A stretch of 64,000 bases of DNA, taken from positions 620,001 to 684,000 of the forward strand of contig NZ_JANTHZ010000002.1 of NCBI RefSeq assembly GCF_024752355.1, written 5' to 3'. Shown piece by piece: positions 16,416-25,299 of the stretch; within the stretch, counting starts at the first letter, position 1, and each line of letters opens with the position of its first letter. A model generated the notes under the pieces. It saw nothing but the letters and a program-made list of their open reading frames with translations, was not told the DNA's origin and made no database searches. This DNA is from Ancylobacter mangrovi. Its GTDB lineage: Bacteria; Pseudomonadota; Alphaproteobacteria; Rhizobiales; Xanthobacteraceae. A program made the translations under genes and the position numbers.

Positions 16416-17528
16416 ATGACGCAGATGCTCGCCGACGGACATGCCGGGAACGCACCTTCCGCCGTCGCCAGCGCGTTGCGCCAGATATTCGGCGGGCGGG
16501 GTCTGTTCCCGGTCGCGCCGGCCGTTGCCGTCCCGGCTTCCCCGATCTCCGCTGAGGCGATCCCCGCAGCCGCCCAGCCCGCTCCCGTTCCCCCAGCCGC
16601 CGGCCGGGCGGCGCCGCTTCGGCTGGTGCCGGCGGCGTTCGCGCCCTCGCGGCTGATGCCGGCGCTGCGCTCCTATTCGGGCCTGCGCCACCGCGAGAGC
16701 CGGCGCGACCCCGGCCCGGTCACGCTCGGGCGCATCGGCGCGCTCGAGGTGCGGCTCGCCACCACGGCGGCCGACGTGCGCCGCGCCCAGCGCCTGCGCT
16801 ACGAGGTGTTCTACGAGGAGATGTCGGCGATTCCTGCCGCCGCCGCCCGCCTCGCCCGGCGCGATTTCGACCATTTCGACGCCATCTGCGATCACCTTCT
16901 CGTGCTCGACCACGAGGATTGCCGGATGGTGCGCGGCAAGCGCGTGCCGCGCGTGGTGGGCACCTACCGCCTGCTGCGCCAGGAAATCGCCGACCGCCAT
17001 GGCGGGTTCTACACCGCCGGCGAGTTCGACATCGGCCCGCTGATCGCCCGCCACCCGCACCGCCGCTTCCTCGAGCTCGGCCGCTCCTGCGTGCTGCGCC
17101 CCTACCGCACCAAGCGCACGGTGGAACTGCTGTGGCACGGCATCTGGGCCTATGTGCGCCGGCACGGCATCGACGTCATGTTCGGATGCGCCAGCCTCGA
17201 GGGCACGGACATCGCCGCGCTCGCCCGGCCGCTGTCCTTCCTGCACCACTTCGCGCCCGCGGATGCGGAATGGTCGGCCGCGGCGCTGGCGCACAACATG
17301 GTGGCGATGGACCTCGTCGCCTCCGAGGCGCTCGACGCCAAGGCGGCGCTGGTCGAGCTGCCGCCGCTGATCAAGGGCTATCTGCGGCTCGGCGCCCAGA
17401 TCGGCCGCGGGGCGGTGGTCGACCGCCAGTTCGGCACCACCGACGTGCTCATCGTGCTGCCGGTCGAGCGCATCAACCCGCGCTACCTCGATCATTTCGG
17501 CGTCAACGCCGAGCGCCACGCGGCCTGA
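16416..17528 (+). CDS. olsB: ornithine-acyl-ACP N-acyltransferase (OlsB family)
   Basis: 370 aa. From about residue 105 on it is a GNAT-like acyltransferase of the OlsB/hemolysin-related family: LEVRLATTAADVRRAQRLRYEVFYEEM, then FDAICDHLLVLD, VVGTYRLL, EFDIGPL and the LELGRSCVLRPYR motif. OlsB adds a 3-hydroxy fatty acid to ornithine, giving lyso-ornithine lipid, the first step to phosphorus-free ornithine lipids used under phosphate limitation. The first 100 residues are an Ala/Pro-rich extension not needed in typical OlsB proteins; the true start could be further in. The usual partner olsA is not in this window. Confidence 0.82.
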   Translation: MTQMLADGHAGNAPSAVASALRQIFGGRGLFPVAPAVAVPASPISAEAIPAAAQPAPVPPAAGRAAPLRLVPAAFAPSRLMPALRSYSGLRHRESRRDPGPVTLGRIGALEVRLATTAADVRRAQRLRYEVFYEEMSAIPAAAARLARRDFDHFDAICDHLLVLDHEDCRMVRGKRVPRVVGTYRLLRQEIADRHGGFYTAGEFDIGPLIARHPHRRFLELGRSCVLRPYRTKRTVELLWHGIWAYVRRHGIDVMFGCASLEGTDIAALARPLSFLHHFAPADAEWSAAALAHNMVAMDLVASEALDAKAALVELPPLIKGYLRLGAQIGRGAVVDRQFGTTDVLIVLPVERINPRYLDHFGVNAERHAA

Positions 17529-17741
17529 ACACCCGCCGCCCGGCTCCCCGGAAGGCAACCCGGCGACGCGCCTCGCGGTTTTCGCCGCGCGCATGAGCGA
17601 AGCCGAATCCGTCGCAAGGCAAGGTCCTGCGCAAACCCGGCCGGCGGAGCGGACATGCGCGGCCGCAAAGTCGCGCAACCATGCCGCTTCGCCAGCGCGT
17701 GGCCGGAGCTTGGGCGGCGGACGGCAGCGGCCGGGCGGTAT

Positions 17742-17770
17742 CTTGCGCGGGTCGCCGGCACTGCCCATAT
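17742..17770 (+). promoter_or_regulatory. RpoH (sigma-32) type promoter of hsp20
   Basis: CTTGCG (17742-17747), 15-bp spacer, GCCCATAT (17763-17770). This compares well with the sigma-32 consensus CTTGAA-N13-17-CCCCATnT. It stands 69 nt before the hsp20 ATG, giving a leader of about 60 nt. Confidence 0.55.
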
Positions 17771-17808
17771 GCTGAGGCAACGGAATGCCCCCCGGGGGTT
17801 CCACAACG

Positions 17809-17839
17809 CAAAGTCGCTTCAGACGAGGACTTTGGGAGC
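17809..17839 (+). promoter_or_regulatory. hsp20 leader hairpin, possible RNA thermometer
   Basis: CAAAGTC (17809-17815) pairs perfectly with GACTTTG (17828-17834) around a 12-nt loop; the 3' arm runs straight into the GGGAG ribosome site. GCTTC (17816-17820) can alternatively pair with GGAGC (17835-17839), which covers the ribosome site itself. Such heat-labile masking is known for ROSE-type thermometers before rhizobial small heat-shock genes. This one is inferred from pairing only. Confidence 0.45.
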
Positions 17840-18262
17840 ATGTCGCGTATCCCCACGCTGTCGAGCCCCTTTCTGCTCGGCTTTGACGAGGTCGAGCGGG
17901 CGCTCGATCGCGTCATGAAGGGTTCGGACGGCTACCCGCCCTACAATGTGGAGCGGGTGTCGGTGCCGGGCCAGCCGGACAGGCTCCGCATCACGCTGGC
18001 GGTCGCCGGGTTCACCCGCGACCAGCTCGACGTGACGCTGGAGGAGAAGGAGCTCGTCATCCGCGGGCGGCAGCTCGACGAGACCGATCGTGTCTATCTT
18101 CACCGCGGCATCGCCGCGCGCCAGTTCCAGCGCACCTTCGTGCTGGCCGACGGCATGCGGGTGATCGGCGCCGATCTGAAGAACGGTCTTCTCTCGGTCG
18201 ATCTGGTCCGGCCGGAACCGGAACGCGTCGTCCGGCGTATCTCCATTGCGACCGACGAATGA
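17840..18262 (+). CDS. small heat shock protein, Hsp20 family
   Basis: 140 aa. ATP-independent holdase chaperone of the alpha-crystallin type. The alpha-crystallin domain spans about residues 35-125: YNVERVSVPGQPDRLRITLAVAGF, then LEEKELVIRGR, the dimer-loop region YLHRGIAARQFQRTFVL, and GLLSVDLVRPEPE in place of the more common GVL strand. The N-terminus SSPFLLGFDEVERALDRV is typical of the HspD/IbpA-like class of Alphaproteobacteria. GGGAG stands 1-2 nt before the ATG, unusually close, and its 5' end lies in a hairpin. Followed after 42 nt by the DUF1150 gene, probably co-transcribed and ending at a strong terminator. Confidence 0.93.
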   Translation: MSRIPTLSSPFLLGFDEVERALDRVMKGSDGYPPYNVERVSVPGQPDRLRITLAVAGFTRDQLDVTLEEKELVIRGRQLDETDRVYLHRGIAARQFQRTFVLADGMRVIGADLKNGLLSVDLVRPEPERVVRRISIATDE

Positions 18263-18304
18263 AGCCCGAAGCCGGTCTCGACAGCTAGACAGGAGTCGCG
18301 GACC

Positions 18305-18589
18305 ATGACCAACGAATTCGAGATCAATTCGCCCGACGCAGGCTCGGCCGTGGCCGGTGCCCTTTCGCCGGAGGCCTTCGCCAATCTCGGCGGCGGGCAC
18401 ATCGCCTATGTGCGTGCCATCGATTCGCAGATGGCGGCCGAGCTGTTCCCGCAGGCGCGGCTCGCGCCGGGGCTGAAGCTCTTCACCCTGCACGCCGCCG
18501 ACGGCACGCCGATGATGCTGACCGACAGCCGCGAGGCCGCCGTCGCCAGCGCGATGCAGAACGAGCTGGTGACGCTCAGCGTGCACTGA
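18305..18589 (+). CDS. DUF1150 family protein
   Basis: 94 aa, soluble, function unknown. It matches the alphaproteobacterial DUF1150 family by the central LGGGHIAYVRAI segment and the TPMMLTDSREAAVASAMQNEL C-terminus. An AGGAGTC sequence precedes the ATG. It follows hsp20 directly, a pairing I recognise from other Alphaproteobacteria, which suggests a role in the heat or protein-folding response; this is inference from position. Confidence 0.88.
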   Translation: MTNEFEINSPDAGSAVAGALSPEAFANLGGGHIAYVRAIDSQMAAELFPQARLAPGLKLFTLHAADGTPMMLTDSREAAVASAMQNELVTLSVH

Positions 18590-18648
18590 CGCCGCCTCGG
18601 GACTACACGGCGTCGGCCGAACGGGCCGGTAGGCGTCCGGAAATAGGT

Positions 18649-18701
18649 AAAACGCCGCCATCTCCCGCCGCCCATGAGCGGCGCCGCGATGGCGGCGTTT
18701 T
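18649..18701. terminator. bidirectional terminator after DUF1150 gene
   Basis: 13-bp perfect inverted repeat AAAACGCCGCCAT (18649-18661) / ATGGCGGCGTTTT (18689-18701) with a GC-rich 27-nt interior. The T-run follows the stem on the plus strand and AAAA precedes it, so it can stop both the hsp20 operon and, from the other side, gshB transcription. Confidence 0.8.
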
Positions 18702-18723
18702 ATTTCGTAAACGAAACGAGGCC

Positions 18724-18748
18724 GGCTGACGTCTCGTAGGCGTCAGCC
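18724..18748 (-). terminator. hairpin downstream of gshB
   Basis: GGCTGACG (18724-18731) pairs with CGTCAGCC (18741-18748), 9-nt loop, 25 nt beyond the gshB stop. A short T-rich tract follows on the minus strand, so it may help terminate gshB. Confidence 0.4.
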
Positions 18749-18772
18749 ATTCCCCGCCTCACCCCTTCCGCC

Positions 18773-19717
18773 CTAGCCCTTCCGCTTGGCCTCGATCACG
18801 TCCCAGATCCGCGCCGCGATGTTCGGCCCGCCGAGACGGGCGATGGCGCGGATGCCGGTCGGCGCGGTGACGTTGATCTCGGTAAGATTGCCGTCGATCA
18901 CGTCGATGCCGGTGAAGAGCAGGCCGCGGGCGCGCAGCGCCGGGCCGAGCCGCTCGCAGATCTCGCGCTCGCGCGGGGTCAGGTCGGTCTCCTTGGCCGC
19001 CCCGCCGCGCACCATGTTGGAGCGCAGGTCGCCCTCGCTCGGCACCCGGTTCACCGCCCCGGCGAACTCGCCGTCGACCAGGATGATGCGCTTGTCGCCG
19101 TGCTTCACCTCGGGAATGAAGCGCTGCACCACCCAGGCCTCGCGGAAGGTGGTGGCGAACAGGTCGTAGAGCGAGCCGAAATTGAGGTCGTCGCGCGTCA
19201 GCCGGAACACCGAGGCGCCGCCATGGCCGTAGAGTGGTTTGACCACGATGTCGCCGAACTCCTCGCGGAACGCCTTGATCTCGTCGAGGGCGCGCGTGAT
19301 CAGCGTCGGCGGCATCAGCTCGGGAAACTCGGTGACGAAGATCTTCTCCGGCGCGTTGCGCACATGGGCCGGGTCGTTCACCACCAGCGTCTTCGGGTGC
19401 ACGCGCTCCAGCAGGTGCGTGGCGGTGATGTAGTTCATGTCGAAGGGCGGGTCCTGGCGCATCAGGATGACGTCGTAGCTGTCGAGGCGCACCCGCTTCG
19501 CCTCGCCGAGGGTGAAATGGTCCCCCGCCACGTCGCGCACCTCGAGCGCCCGGGTGGTGGCGAACACCTCGCCGTCGCGCATGGCGAGGCGGTCGGTGGT
19601 GTAATAGGAGAGCGCGTGCCCGCGCGCCTGCGCCTCGAGCAGCAGCGCGAAGGCGGAATCGCCCGCAATGTTGATGCGGTCGATCGGGTCCATCTGGACG
19701 GCGACATTGAGCGTCAT
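18773..19717 (-). CDS. gshB: glutathione synthetase
   Basis: 314 aa, normal length. Joins gamma-glutamylcysteine and glycine with ATP, the last step of glutathione synthesis. The N-terminal domain starts [32 protein letters not shown]; the middle shows [19 protein letters not shown], a conserved GshB stretch, followed by the ATP-grasp domain with [17 protein letters not shown] (P-loop) and [11 protein letters not shown], and the C-terminal metal site [16 protein letters not shown]. The first enzyme, gshA, is not in the window. Single gene, 111 nt after the YraN-family gene on the same strand. Confidence 0.96.
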   Translation of the reverse strand: MTLNVAVQMDPIDRINIAGDSAFALLLEAQARGHALSYYTTDRLAMRDGEVFATTRALEVRDVAGDHFTLGEAKRVRLDSYDVILMRQDPPFDMNYITATHLLERVHPKTLVVNDPAHVRNAPEKIFVTEFPELMPPTLITRALDEIKAFREEFGDIVVKPLYGHGGASVFRLTRDDLNFGSLYDLFATTFREAWVVQRFIPEVKHGDKRIILVDGEFAGAVNRVPSEGDLRSNMVRGGAAKETDLTPREREICERLGPALRARGLLFTGIDVIDGNLTEINVTAPTGIRAIARLGGPNIAARIWDVIEAKRKG

Positions 19718-19828
19718 GGGAGGTCTTCTCGGAGGAGGGGGCCGCGTGGCGGCATTCCCTTCCTGTTTAGCCGCTCGCGCGCCGACATGCCATGACGGGC
19801 GCGGCCGGTAGCGACCGGATCGGCGGTG

Positions 19829-20191
19829 CTAGCCGACCTCGAAGGCGCCGGGCAGGTGCACCGGCGCGCGGCCGGGCGCCACCAGCACCACGTCGAGCCG
19901 CATGTCGAGCCCCGCATAGGCCGGATTGCGGGCGAGGAAGATCTCCGCCGCCTCGCCGATCCGCCGGCGCTGGCGCGGCAGGATCGATTCCGCCGCCGCC
20001 GTGAGACTGGCGCGCGCCTTCACCTCGACGAAGACAAGCAGGTCGTCGCGGCGCGCGATCAGGTCGATCTCGCCGCGCGGCGTGCGCACCCGGGTCGCGA
20101 GCACGGCGAAACCCTTCGATTCCAGCAGCCGCGCCGCCGCCGCCTCGGCGTCGACCCCGCGCGTGAAGGCGGCGCGGCGGGCCTCAGTCAT
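19829..20191 (-). CDS. YraN/UPF0102 family nuclease-like protein
   Basis: 120 aa. Small endonuclease-fold protein of the YraN (UPF0102) family: GVDAEAAAARLLESKGFAVLATRVRTPRGEIDLIARRDDLLVFVEVKAR contains the conserved E...GEIDLI and FVEVKAR motifs of the Holliday-junction-resolvase-like fold. Cellular role unknown. The ATG at 20191 overlaps the rsmI stop by 8 nt; the longer in-frame start at 20227 is rejected because it would lie deeper in rsmI. The rsmI-yraN pair is common in proteobacteria. Confidence 0.93.
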   Translation of the reverse strand: MTEARRAAFTRGVDAEAAAARLLESKGFAVLATRVRTPRGEIDLIARRDDLLVFVEVKARASLTAAAESILPRQRRRIGEAAEIFLARNPAYAGLDMRLDVVLVAPGRAPVHLPGAFEVG

Positions 20192-21131
20192 CCCCCTCGC
20201 CCTGCTGCAGCGCCAGCGCGCGGGCATAGACGGCGCGCCGCGGCACGCCCATCGCCGCCGCCACCGCCGCCGCCGCGTCCTTCACCGACAGGGTGGCGAG
20301 CGCCCGGCGCAGCGCCGCGTCGACATCCTCCTCGTCCGCCGCCGCCGCGACCGGTGCCCCGATCACCAGCACGATCTCGCCCTTCGGCGGCCCGGCTTCG
20401 GCGTAATGGGCGGCGAGGGTGTCGAGAGGGCCGCGCCGCACCTCCTCGAACGCCTTGGTCAGCTCGCGGCACACCGCCGCCGGGCGCGCGCCGAGGCCGG
20501 CGGCGAGGTCGGCGAGGCAGTCGGGCAGGCGCGGGCCGGTCTCGTAGAGCACCAGCGTCGCGGGGATCGCCTTCAGCTCGGCGATGCGGTTTCGCCGCGC
20601 GCCACTCTTGGCCGGCAGGAACCCCTCGAAGAAGAAGCGGTCGGTCGGCAGCCCGGCCGCCACCAGCGCGGCGAGGCTCGCCGAGGCGCCGGGCAGCGGC
20701 ACCACGCGGTGTCCCGCCTCGATCGCCGCGCCGACCAGCTTGTAGCCTGGATCGGAAACCAGCGGCGTGCCGGCATCCGATACCAGCGCCAGCGCCGCCC
20801 CTTCCGCCAGCCGTGCCAGCAGCCGCGGGCGCACCTGCTCGGCATTGTGGTCGTGATAGACGGTGAGCGGCGTTTCGATGCCGTAACGATCCAGCAGGCG
20901 CCGGGTGACGCGCGTGTCCTCGCACACGACGAGGTCGGCGCCGGCCAGCGTCTCCAGTGCCCGCAAAGTGACGTCGCCGAGATTGCCGATCGGGGTCGCG
21001 ACGACATAGAGGCCGGGCTGCGGCCGCGCGACGGCGACCTCATACGCGCCGGACGGGGCGCCGGGGTCGGCGCCGGGCCGGGAGCCGAGGCGGAAGAGGC
21101 GGGGGCGGGCGGGCGATTCGCTGGCGTTCAT
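20184..21131 (-). CDS. rsmI: 16S rRNA (cytidine-2'-O)-methyltransferase
   Basis: 315 aa. Methylates the ribose of C1402 in the 16S rRNA decoding site. The tetrapyrrole-methylase-like domain begins GLYVVATPIGNLGDVTLRALETLAGADLVVCEDTRVTRRLLDRYGI, with the family's ATPIGN, EDTR and later SDAGTPLVSDPG and PLPGASA motifs. The first 38 residues are a variable extension. Overlaps the YraN-family gene; divergent from the LpoA-like lipoprotein gene across 219 bp in which I see no clear promoter. Confidence 0.96.
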   Translation of the reverse strand: MNASESPARPRLFRLGSRPGADPGAPSGAYEVAVARPQPGLYVVATPIGNLGDVTLRALETLAGADLVVCEDTRVTRRLLDRYGIETPLTVYHDHNAEQVRPRLLARLAEGAALALVSDAGTPLVSDPGYKLVGAAIEAGHRVVPLPGASASLAALVAAGLPTDRFFFEGFLPAKSGARRNRIAELKAIPATLVLYETGPRLPDCLADLAAGLGARPAAVCRELTKAFEEVRRGPLDTLAAHYAEAGPPKGEIVLVIGAPVAAAADEEDVDAALRRALATLSVKDAAAAVAAAMGVPRRAVYARALALQQGEGDD

Positions 21132-21350
21132 GCGGCCGCACTCTAGAACCGCCGGCCGGCGCCGTCATGCCCGCCGGCAAGCACCCCGCAGGCCCGCGCG
21201 ATCGATCGTGATGGGCGGAACGGGGGGAAATGTGGGCTTTTTGCCCGAAGCCGGCAGGGGGCGAGGTGACAGGGCGCGACCACGCGGCCTAAAAAGGACG
21301 ACGCGCGCGCCGCAGGGGCGGGCGCACCGGGAGCTCCAAGCGCGCACGCA

Positions 21351-22598
21351 ATGAGCGACGACGACCATCCGGCTTCGGGGCCCTCCGGCCCGTTCCCCGC
21401 CCGTGCGTCCCGCCGCACCTTTCTGGTCATGGCCGGCGCCACCACGCTCGGCACGGCGCTGTCGGCCTGCGGCTCGATGCCCGAGTCCCCGCCGCCCCAG
21501 GCCGGGCTGCCGACCGAGCCGGCGCCGCAGATGCCGCAGCAGCCGGCCAACTCGATCGGCACCGGCTCGGTGCGGATCGGCCTCCTGCTGCCGCTCGGCG
21601 CCAGCGGCAATGCGGCGCTCGCCGCCCAGTCGCTGCGCAACTCGGCCGAGATGGCGATGTCGGAATTCACCGGCGCCAACATCCAGCTTCTGGTGAAGGA
21701 CGACGGCGGCACCGGCCCCGGCGCCCAGGCCGCCGCCCAGCAGGCGATCGACGAGGGCGCGCGGGCCATCATCGGCCCGGTCTTCGCCCATACGGTCGCC
21801 GCCGCCGGCCAGGTGGCGCGCCAGCGCGGCGTGCCGCTGGTGGGCTTCTCCACCGACACCAACGTCGCCACGCAGGGCGTCTACCTGCTCAGCTTCCTGC
21901 CGCAGACCGACGTCGAGCGCGCGATACGCTACGCCGCCTCGCGCGGGCGGCGCGGCTTCGTCGGCATCGTGCCGGACAACGCCTATGGCTCGGTGGTCGA
22001 GGCCGCCTTCCGCGAGACCGTGCCGGCCGTCGGCGGGCGCGTGCTCGGCATCGAGCGCTACGCCACCGGCGACGGCGGCAAATATGCCGAGGCCGCGCAG
22101 CGCGCCGCCGCCTCCGCCCGCGAGGCGGACGCGATCTTCCTGCCCGACGCCGCCGACGCGGTGCCGCAGATCATCCAGGCGCTGGCGGCGGCCGGGGTCA
22201 ACATGTCGGGCAAGCAGCTCATCGGCACCGGCCTGTGGGACGACCGGCGGCTGTTCGCCGCGCCTTCCGTGGCCGGCGGCATCTTCGCCGCACCCGACCC
22301 GGCCGGCTTCCGCGCCTTCTCCGAGCGCTACCGCGCCCGCTACGGCCAGGAGCCGGTGCGCACCGCCACCCTCGCCCATGACGGGGTGTCGCTGATGGCG
22401 GCGCTGGTCAACGCCAAGGGCGAGATGGGCATCACCGACGCGGCGATCCAGAATCCGTCGGGCTTCATCGGCGTCGACGGCATCTTCCGCTTCCGCGCCG
22501 ACGGCACCAACCAGCGCGGCCTCGCCATCATGCAGGTCGGCAACGGCACCTCGCAGATCATCGACCCCGCCCCACGCAGCTTCGCCGGCGCGATCTGA
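21351..22598 (+). CDS. penicillin-binding protein activator (LpoA-like lipoprotein)
   Basis: 415 aa. Residues 1-42 form a lipoprotein signal with a twin-arginine-like RRTFLV and lipobox LSAC (lipidated cysteine about residue 40). After a Pro/Gln-rich linker comes a periplasmic type-1 binding-protein fold similar to Leu/Ile/Val-binding proteins (VRIGLLLPLGASGNAALAAQSLRNSAEMAM; IIGPVFAHTVAAAGQVARQRGVPLVGFSTD). In gammaproteobacteria LpoA of this class activates PBP1A; in Alphaproteobacteria the function is inferred. It lies in the rsmI-YraN neighbourhood, as lpoA does in E. coli. Convergent with hemW, 6 nt apart. Confidence 0.85.
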   Translation: MSDDDHPASGPSGPFPARASRRTFLVMAGATTLGTALSACGSMPESPPPQAGLPTEPAPQMPQQPANSIGTGSVRIGLLLPLGASGNAALAAQSLRNSAEMAMSEFTGANIQLLVKDDGGTGPGAQAAAQQAIDEGARAIIGPVFAHTVAAAGQVARQRGVPLVGFSTDTNVATQGVYLLSFLPQTDVERAIRYAASRGRRGFVGIVPDNAYGSVVEAAFRETVPAVGGRVLGIERYATGDGGKYAEAAQRAAASAREADAIFLPDAADAVPQIIQALAAAGVNMSGKQLIGTGLWDDRRLFAAPSVAGGIFAAPDPAGFRAFSERYRARYGQEPVRTATLAHDGVSLMAALVNAKGEMGITDAAIQNPSGFIGVDGIFRFRADGTNQRGLAIMQVGNGTSQIIDPAPRSFAGAI

Positions 22599-22604
22599 CG
22601 CGGC

Positions 22605-23807
22605 TCAGGCGGCGAGATCCGCCACGATCGCGTCGAGCACCGGGAAGCCGCGGGCGGTGGCGCGCAGGCGGTCGCCGGGCAGCGCCTCGATCATCCCCTC
22701 CTCGCGCAGAGCCGCCACGCGGCCGGGATCGAAGTCGTGACCGGAGAGGCGCGCATAGCGGGTGCGGTCGATGCCCTCGACGAGGCGCAGGCCCATCAGC
22801 AGATATTCGTCGGACTGCTCGACCCGGCTCAGCCCCTCGTCGAGCACGATGCCGTGGCCGAAGCGCTCGACCCGGGTCAGCCACTCCTCCGGCCCGCGCT
22901 CGGTGCTGGTGGCGCGGCGGCCGTCGTCGGTGTCGATGCGGCCATGCGCGCCGGGGCCGATACCGGCATATTCGCCGTAGCGCCAGTAGAGCAGGTTGTG
23001 CCGGCTTTCCGCACCGGGGCGGGCGTGGTTGGAGATCTCGTAGGCCGGCAGGCCGGCCGCCGCCGTCACCTCCTGCGTCACGTCCCACAGCGCGCGCGCC
23101 CGTTCGCCGTCCGGCGTCACGAGGCGGCCGGCGCGGTGCAGCGCGGCGAAGGGCGTGCCCTCCTCGATGGTGAGCTGGTAAAGCGAGAGATGCTCGCAGC
23201 CCTCGGCGATCGCGCGGGCGAGCTCCGCGCCCCACGCGTCCGGCGACTGCTCGGGGCGGGCATAGATGAGGTCGAACGACACACGCTCGAAGGCGGCGCG
23301 CGCCACCGCCACGGCGGCCAGCGCCTCCTCGGCGCTGTGCATGCGCCCGAGCGCCCGGAGCGCGGCGTCGTCCAGCGCCTGAACGCCGAGCGAGACCCGG
23401 TTGACGCCGGCGGCGCGGTAGCCGCGGAAGCGGGCGGCCTCGACGCTGGTGGGGTTGGCCTCCAGCGTCACCTCGGCGTCGCGGTCGAGCGGCCAGGCCG
23501 CCTCGATCGCCTCGAGGATCGCGCCGACCGTCGCCGGCTCCATCAGCGAGGGCGTGCCGCCGCCGAAAAACACGCTCTGGGTACGCCGCTGGCCGGTGAG
23601 CGCGCGCATATGCGTGATCTCGGCGCGGAAGGCGGCGACGAAGCGGGCCTGGTCGGGCGGGGAATGGCGGACGTGGGAATTGAAGTCGCAATAGGGGCAC
23701 TTGGCCTTGCAGAACGGCCAGTGCACATAGACCCCGAAGCCGGGATCGGCCGGCACGGCGCGCCGCAGCACCTGCCGCGCGGGCTGCCGGAGCAGGTCCT
23801 CAGTCAA
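22605..23807 (-). CDS. hemW: HemW-type radical SAM protein
   Basis: 400 aa. Radical SAM protein of the HemN/HemW group; HemW is a heme chaperone, often mislabelled oxygen-independent coproporphyrinogen oxidase. The [4Fe-4S]/SAM motif CKAKCPYC (CxxxCxxC) sits near residue 33 in [27 protein letters not shown] and the [11 protein letters not shown]-like [14 protein letters not shown] follow; the C-terminal winged helix ends the chain. The start overlaps the rdgB stop by 8 nt, and this rdgB-hemW order is standard in Alphaproteobacteria. Confidence 0.93.
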   Translation of the reverse strand: MTEDLLRQPARQVLRRAVPADPGFGVYVHWPFCKAKCPYCDFNSHVRHSPPDQARFVAAFRAEITHMRALTGQRRTQSVFFGGGTPSLMEPATVGAILEAIEAAWPLDRDAEVTLEANPTSVEAARFRGYRAAGVNRVSLGVQALDDAALRALGRMHSAEEALAAVAVARAAFERVSFDLIYARPEQSPDAWGAELARAIAEGCEHLSLYQLTIEEGTPFAALHRAGRLVTPDGERARALWDVTQEVTAAAGLPAYEISNHARPGAESRHNLLYWRYGEYAGIGPGAHGRIDTDDGRRATSTERGPEEWLTRVERFGHGIVLDEGLSRVEQSDEYLLMGLRLVEGIDRTRYARLSGHDFDPGRVAALREEGMIEALPGDRLRATARGFPVLDAIVADLAA

Positions 23808-24450
23808 ATTTCGCCCCGAGGCAGGCCTGCGCCAGCGCCATGAAGGCGCGCGCCCGGTGCGACAGGCCGCGCCCGAGCGGCGGCAGGCCGTGCTTCTCGG
23901 CTCCCGTCATCTCGCCGAAGGTCTTCTCGTAACCGTCCGGCTGGAACATCGGGTCGTAGCCGAAGCCGGAAGGCCCGCGCGGCGGCCAGACCAGCGTGCC
24001 CTCGACCACGCCCTCGAACTCCTCCACATGCCCGTCCGGCCAGGAGAGGCACAGCGCGGAGATGAAATAGGCCCGGCGCAGGTCCGGCAGGTCGGCATTG
24101 GCCTCGCGCAGGCCCTCCTCGACCTTGGCCATGGCGGCCATGAAGTCCTTCTCCGGCCCGGCCCAGCGTGCCGTGTAGAGCCCCGGCGCGCCGCCCAGCG
24201 CCTCGACGCACAGCCCCGAATCGTCGGCGAAGGCGGGAAGCCCGGTCGCCTTCGCCGCCGCGTCGGCCTTGAGCCGGGCGTTCTCGGCGAAGGTGCCGCC
24301 GGTCTCCTCGGGCTCGGGAAGGCCGAGATCGCCGGCCGAGACCGCGTCCACGCCATAGGGCGCGAGCAGGCCGCGCATCTCCTCGAGCTTGCCGGGATTG
24401 TGAGTTGCGATGACGAGCCGGCCCTGGAGGCGGCGGGGCGCTTCGCTCAT
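23800..24450 (-). CDS. rdgB: non-canonical purine NTP pyrophosphatase (RdgB/HAM1)
   Basis: 216 aa. Hydrolyses dITP, ITP and XTP to monophosphates, keeping deaminated purines out of DNA. Starts with the family motif [18 protein letters not shown] (SxNxxK-like TxNxGK), then [52 protein letters not shown] and the C-terminal LSHRARA. Lies 3 nt after the rph stop and overlaps hemW, so rph-rdgB-hemW form one operon. Confidence 0.96.
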   Translation of the reverse strand: MSEAPRRLQGRLVIATHNPGKLEEMRGLLAPYGVDAVSAGDLGLPEPEETGGTFAENARLKADAAAKATGLPAFADDSGLCVEALGGAPGLYTARWAGPEKDFMAAMAKVEEGLREANADLPDLRRAYFISALCLSWPDGHVEEFEGVVEGTLVWPPRGPSGFGYDPMFQPDGYEKTFGEMTGAEKHGLPPLGRGLSHRARAFMALAQACLGAKFD

Positions 24451-24453
24451 GAT

Positions 24454-25167
24454 TCAGGCCACCGCCATCTTCTGCAGGTCGACCAGCTTGTCCACGCCCT
24501 TGCGGGCGAGCGCGACCATGGCGTCGAACTCGGCCCCGGTGAAGGGCGTCTTCTCCGCCGTGCCCTGGATCTCGACGAAGCCGCCGGTGCCGGTCATGAC
24601 GAAGTTGCAGTCGGTCTCGGCCTCCGAATCCTCGGCATAGTCGAGGTCGAGGCGCGGCTCGCCGTCGATGATGCCGCAGGAGACGGCGGCGATGTGGTCG
24701 CGCAGCGGGATCGCCGGGATCATGCTGCGCGCCTTCATCCAGGACAGGCAGTCGTGCAGCGCGATCCAGGCGCCGGTGATGGAGGCGGTGCGGGTGCCGC
24801 CATCGGCCTGGATCACGTCGCAGTCGACGGTGATCTGCCGTTCGCCGAGCCGCTCGAGGTCCACCACCGCGCGCAGCGAGCGCCCGATCAGGCGCTGGAT
24901 CTCCATGGTGCGGCCGGTCGGCTTGCCGGCGGTGACCTCGCGGCGCGTGCGCTCATGGGTGGCGCGCGGCAGCATGCCGTACTCGGCCGTCACCCAGCCG
25001 CGCCCCTGCCCCTTGAGCCAGGGCGGCAGGCGCTCTTCCAGCGTGGCGGCGACCAGGACGTGGGTCTCGCCGAACTTGACCAGGCAGCTTCCCTCGGCGT
25101 GGCGCAGCACCCCGCGTTCGAAGCTGACGGCTCGCATCTCGTCGGTGGCGCGGCGGGAGGGGCGCAT
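24454..25167 (-). CDS. rph: ribonuclease PH
   Basis: 237 aa. Phosphate-dependent 3'-5' exonuclease that trims tRNA 3' ends. The start [12 protein letters not shown], the [19 protein letters not shown] motif, [38 protein letters not shown] and the phosphate-site residues are all present, and the length is normal. I use the ATG at 25167; an in-frame start 60 nt upstream adds a non-family tail. Divergent from hrcA. Full length, unlike the frameshifted rph of common E. coli K-12 strains. Confidence 0.96.
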   Translation of the reverse strand: MRPSRRATDEMRAVSFERGVLRHAEGSCLVKFGETHVLVAATLEERLPPWLKGQGRGWVTAEYGMLPRATHERTRREVTAGKPTGRTMEIQRLIGRSLRAVVDLERLGERQITVDCDVIQADGGTRTASITGAWIALHDCLSWMKARSMIPAIPLRDHIAAVSCGIIDGEPRLDLDYAEDSEAETDCNFVMTGTGGFVEIQGTAEKTPFTGAEFDAMVALARKGVDKLVDLQKMAVA

Positions 25168-25240
25168 GCGGGGCACTCTCTTCAGGTTTCGGCCGGCCCT
25201 TGTACGGGGCGCGCCATCCGCGCTCAAGTCCGCAGATCGC

Positions 25241-25270
25241 TTGAACCGGCATGATGAATACCGAAATATA
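25241..25270 (+). promoter_or_regulatory. possible hrcA promoter
   Basis: TTGAAC (25241-25246) and AT-rich AAATATA (25264-25270), about 17 bp apart, 30 nt before hrcA. The -35 reads CTTGAA with one base more, which also fits sigma-32, but the -10 is not a good sigma-32 match. No CIRCE element was found nearby. Confidence 0.3.
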
Positions 25271-25299
25271 GCGGTGTCACGTCAGGATTCAGCAGCGCA

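Larger units (their letters stand above)
17529..17839. other. olsB-hsp20 intergenic region
   Basis: 311 bp without a credible gene. The first 200 bp show nothing recognisable; the last 100 bp hold the heat-shock-like promoter and structured leader of hsp20, listed separately. Confidence 0.6.
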
